DNA of 38,400 nt from Herbaspirillum sp. YR522 (GTDB lineage Bacteria > Pseudomonadota > Gammaproteobacteria > Burkholderiales > Burkholderiaceae_D): positions 1 to 38,400 of the forward strand of contig NZ_AKJA01000136.1 of the NCBI RefSeq assembly GCF_000282575.1, in the 5' to 3' direction. Below, in pieces: positions 37,026 through 38,400 of the stretch. The position numbers were made by a program, and so were the translations under genes. The notes beneath the pieces are model-generated. The model had not been told where the DNA came from. It ran no database searches and saw only the letters and a list, made by a program, of their open reading frames with translations. Every line of letters begins with the position of its first letter. Positions within the stretch are counted from its first letter, which is position 1.

Positions 37026-37034
37026 TGGGATAAT
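37026..37034 (+). promoter_or_regulatory. Possible extended -10 of the dismutase gene
   Basis: TGGGATAAT resembles an extended -10 (TGnTATAAT) about 125 bases before the dismutase start. The -35 region upstream is poor, so this is tentative. Confidence 0.3.
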
Positions 37035-37158
37035 GCAGGCCGATGCAATGTCCATCATGCTCGCCAGGCACGATGGCGGCGGTCCGTCGGGCCGAGAATG
37101 TGTCAATCCAGTCCCCCTGCCGCCTATCCGGGCCGGGGCAAATTCCTCTACTTTCGGG

Positions 37159-37689
37159 ATGATGATGAAACTTGCATTGATGTTAGGCGGGCTGGTGCTG
37201 TGCGGCGCCGCCCAGGCGGCCAGCGGCCCGGTGAGCGTTGCCATGAACGTGGTCGATGAGCAGGGCGTAGGCGCCGGCGCCGGCGAAGTCGTGATCACCG
37301 AGACGCCGTACGGCCTGGTATTTACGCCAGCGCTGGCCGGGTTGCCGGGCGGCATCCACGGTTTTCACGTCCATGAGAAAGCCGCTTGCGGTCCCGGCAT
37401 GACCGACGGCAAGCAGGTGGCGGCGCAGGCCGCCGGCGGGCATTTCGATCCCGAGAAGACCGGCCGTCATGCCGGGCCTTACGGCGATGGGCACCTGGGC
37501 GACCTGCCGGCCCTGTATGTCAATGCCGACGGCAAAGCCACCTATCCGGTACTGGCGCCACGCCTGCGCACCATCGACCGCATTCGCGGCCATGCCTTGA
37601 TGGTGCATGCAGGGGGTGACAACCATGCCGATCATCCAGCGCCGTTGGGCGGCGGCGGTGGCCGCATTGTGTGTGGCGTGATCAAGTAG
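37159..37689 (+). CDS. sodC: Periplasmic Cu/Zn superoxide dismutase
   Basis: A 176-aa enzyme that dismutates superoxide in the periplasm. A signal peptide is visible ([17 protein letters not shown], cleavage near Ala20). Copper ligands are His70, His72, His95 (bridging) and His150; zinc ligands are His95, His104, His112 and Asp115; Cys77 and Cys172 are placed for the conserved disulfide. All catalytic residues are present. Three consecutive ATGs (37159, 37162, 37165) begin the frame; any gives the same mature protein. It stands alone, divergent from the aldo/keto reductase. Confidence 0.93.
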   Translation: MMMKLALMLGGLVLCGAAQAASGPVSVAMNVVDEQGVGAGAGEVVITETPYGLVFTPALAGLPGGIHGFHVHEKAACGPGMTDGKQVAAQAAGGHFDPEKTGRHAGPYGDGHLGDLPALYVNADGKATYPVLAPRLRTIDRIRGHALMVHAGGDNHADHPAPLGGGGGRIVCGVIK

Positions 37690-38042
37690 GCGTCTGCATC
37701 GACATCGACGGCGCCAGCCGGCGCCGCATCCGCCAGCCCAGGTGTAGCGTGACCCCATGGTCGTGGCCGCACCGGGCTGGTGTTCTGTCATCCCTGCTTT
37801 TTCCGATTGGCGGCCGGGCTGGAACAGGCCTTGGGGAAACCGGGATTCCAGGACAGCGTAACCGGCGTTGCGTCCTGACCGGGGCGCGTGCCTTCATGCG
37901 GCGAATAATTTGCGCATGCGGAGATTACACTTGTATTTGGCAACCTGGAGAATGGCCCGATTCCACGCTATGTGCTATCGACCAGCCTGTCTTCCTCGCG
38001 CGCAACGGACCAAGGGTATATGTAGCAAGTCAATTCAGGCGC
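37690..38042. other. Intergenic region between dismutase and truncated oxidoreductase
   Basis: About 350 bases with no supportable gene on either strand. A 7-bp GC hairpin (37709-37726) sits 20 bases past the dismutase stop. A short AT-richer patch around 37900-37940 is unassigned. Confidence 0.5.
37709..37726 (+). terminator. Possible terminator hairpin after the dismutase gene
   Basis: CGGCGCC (37709-37715) pairs with GGCGCCG (37720-37726) around a 4-base loop. There is no T-run, so strength is uncertain. Confidence 0.3.
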
Positions 38043-38333
38043 TCAGAAAAATCCCTGTATCGGCAGCGGCTTGTGGTTCACGCTCAGGTTGCCTAGTGCG
38101 TAGGCCTTGTGCGCCGTGTGATTGTGGGTCGATATGGTGCGGATATTGCGCCAGTGGCGATCCAGGTTCAGATGCGCGAGCGTGGCCGAAGCTCCGGTGA
38201 TGTCGAACAGCGATGTGGCCGCATGATGCGCGATCCTGTCTACGGTCACCTTGGCCTTTGCGGCGGCCGCTGCCGCGTCTTGCAGGTATGCATCAATGCC
38301 TTCGTGTCGCGCCAGAAGGGCGTCGTAGGCGCG
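38043..38333 (-). CDS. Acyl-CoA-dehydrogenase-like monooxygenase (SfnB/DszC type), 3' end only
   Basis: The last ~96 codons of a leftward gene, ending at TGA 38043-38045. The C-terminal helix has the family's LNLDRHWRNIRT and a closing segment with YALGNLS and PIQGFF, as in flavin-dependent desulfurization or sulfur-acquisition enzymes (DszC/SfnB group) of the acyl-CoA dehydrogenase fold. The 5' part is missing because the contig runs into adapter at 38334; the gene is not naturally broken. Residues translated beyond 38333 are adapter-derived and must be ignored. The family call is moderate since only the C-terminus is visible. Confidence 0.65.
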   Translation of the reverse strand, partial: RAYDALLARHEGIDAYLQDAAAAAAKAKVTVDRIAHHAATSLFDITGASATLAHLNLDRHWRNIRTISTHNHTAHKAYALGNLSVNHKPLPIQGFF

Positions 38334-38400
38334 AGATCGGAAGAGCGTCGTGTAGGGAAAGAGTGTAGATCTCGGTGGTCGCCGTATCATTAAAAAAAAA
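38334..38400. other. Illumina adapter read-through plus poly-A (assembly artefact)
   Basis: Bases 38334-38391 are the reverse complement of the Illumina TruSeq universal adapter (beginning AGATCGGAAGAGCGTCGTGT and ending GTATCATT). Nine A residues follow to the window end. This is untrimmed library sequence and not genomic DNA. Confidence 0.99.

Larger units (their letters stand above)
36817..37158. other. Divergent spacer between aldo/keto reductase and superoxide dismutase
   Basis: About 340 bases without a gene. It holds the dyad at 36918-36945 and a possible extended -10 element at 37026-37034. The open frame reaching back from the dismutase to 36994 has no ribosome site and would bury the signal peptide, so it is not used. 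Confidence 0.55.

Noticed and set aside
38109-38393. A 94-codon rightward frame at the contig end
   Set aside because: Its C-terminus is translated adapter and the rest is antisense to the truncated oxidoreductase gene.
1-38400. CRISPR arrays, tRNA or rRNA genes, insertion sequences, integrases, attachment sites
   Set aside because: I looked for regularly spaced repeats, clover-leaf and rRNA-like stretches, transposase motifs and terminal inverted repeats and saw none beyond the 23-base tandem repeat.

Overview
High-GC DNA, probably from a betaproteobacterium (Burkholderiales- or Neisseriales-like, judged from gene content and codon bias, not from a marker gene). The window is the end of an assembled contig: the last 67 bases are Illumina adapter plus poly-A, not chromosome. 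No rRNA, tRNA, CRISPR array, transposase or integrase is visible.

Bases 1-23635 hold most of a hydroxamate/beta-hydroxyaspartate siderophore locus. Three tightly spaced NRPS genes run rightwards. The first is cut by the window edge and ends C-(Asp beta-hydroxylase). The second is a catalytically dead C-like 'interface' domain, an Asp-specific A domain and a T domain. The third is C-A(Ser)-T-C-A(probably N5-hydroxyornithine)-T-E-C-TE. A rho-independent terminator follows at 15363-15396. A leftward four-gene unit then supplies hydroxamate tailoring and iron uptake: IucB-like acyltransferase, ornithine N5-monooxygenase, TonB-dependent ferric-siderophore receptor and a PepSY membrane protein. A PvdE-like exporter diverges from that unit across a spacer with a good Fur-box candidate. 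Together the genes would build, acylate, export, re-import and probably reduce a peptide siderophore carrying beta-OH-Asp, Ser and D-(acyl-hydroxy)Orn. Earlier modules, a regulator and any MbtH protein are not in view.

Bases 23695-27676 hold a leftward two-gene DNA-repair operon, FAN1-like VRR-NUC nuclease followed by a nuclease-helicase of the DinG/XPD group. A perfect LexA (SOS) box overlaps its predicted -10 element.

Bases 27854-30640 hold an AI-2E-family membrane protein (leftward), a flavin-reductase-like protein (rightward) and a 58-codon DUF1289 gene.

Bases 30675-35811 hold two leftward genes that I do not recognise (about 1310 and 380 aa). They are the least explained part of the window. 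To their right lie an aldo/keto reductase with an export-like leader, a periplasmic Cu/Zn superoxide dismutase, and the 3' end of an acyl-CoA-dehydrogenase-like monooxygenase that is truncated by adapter sequence.
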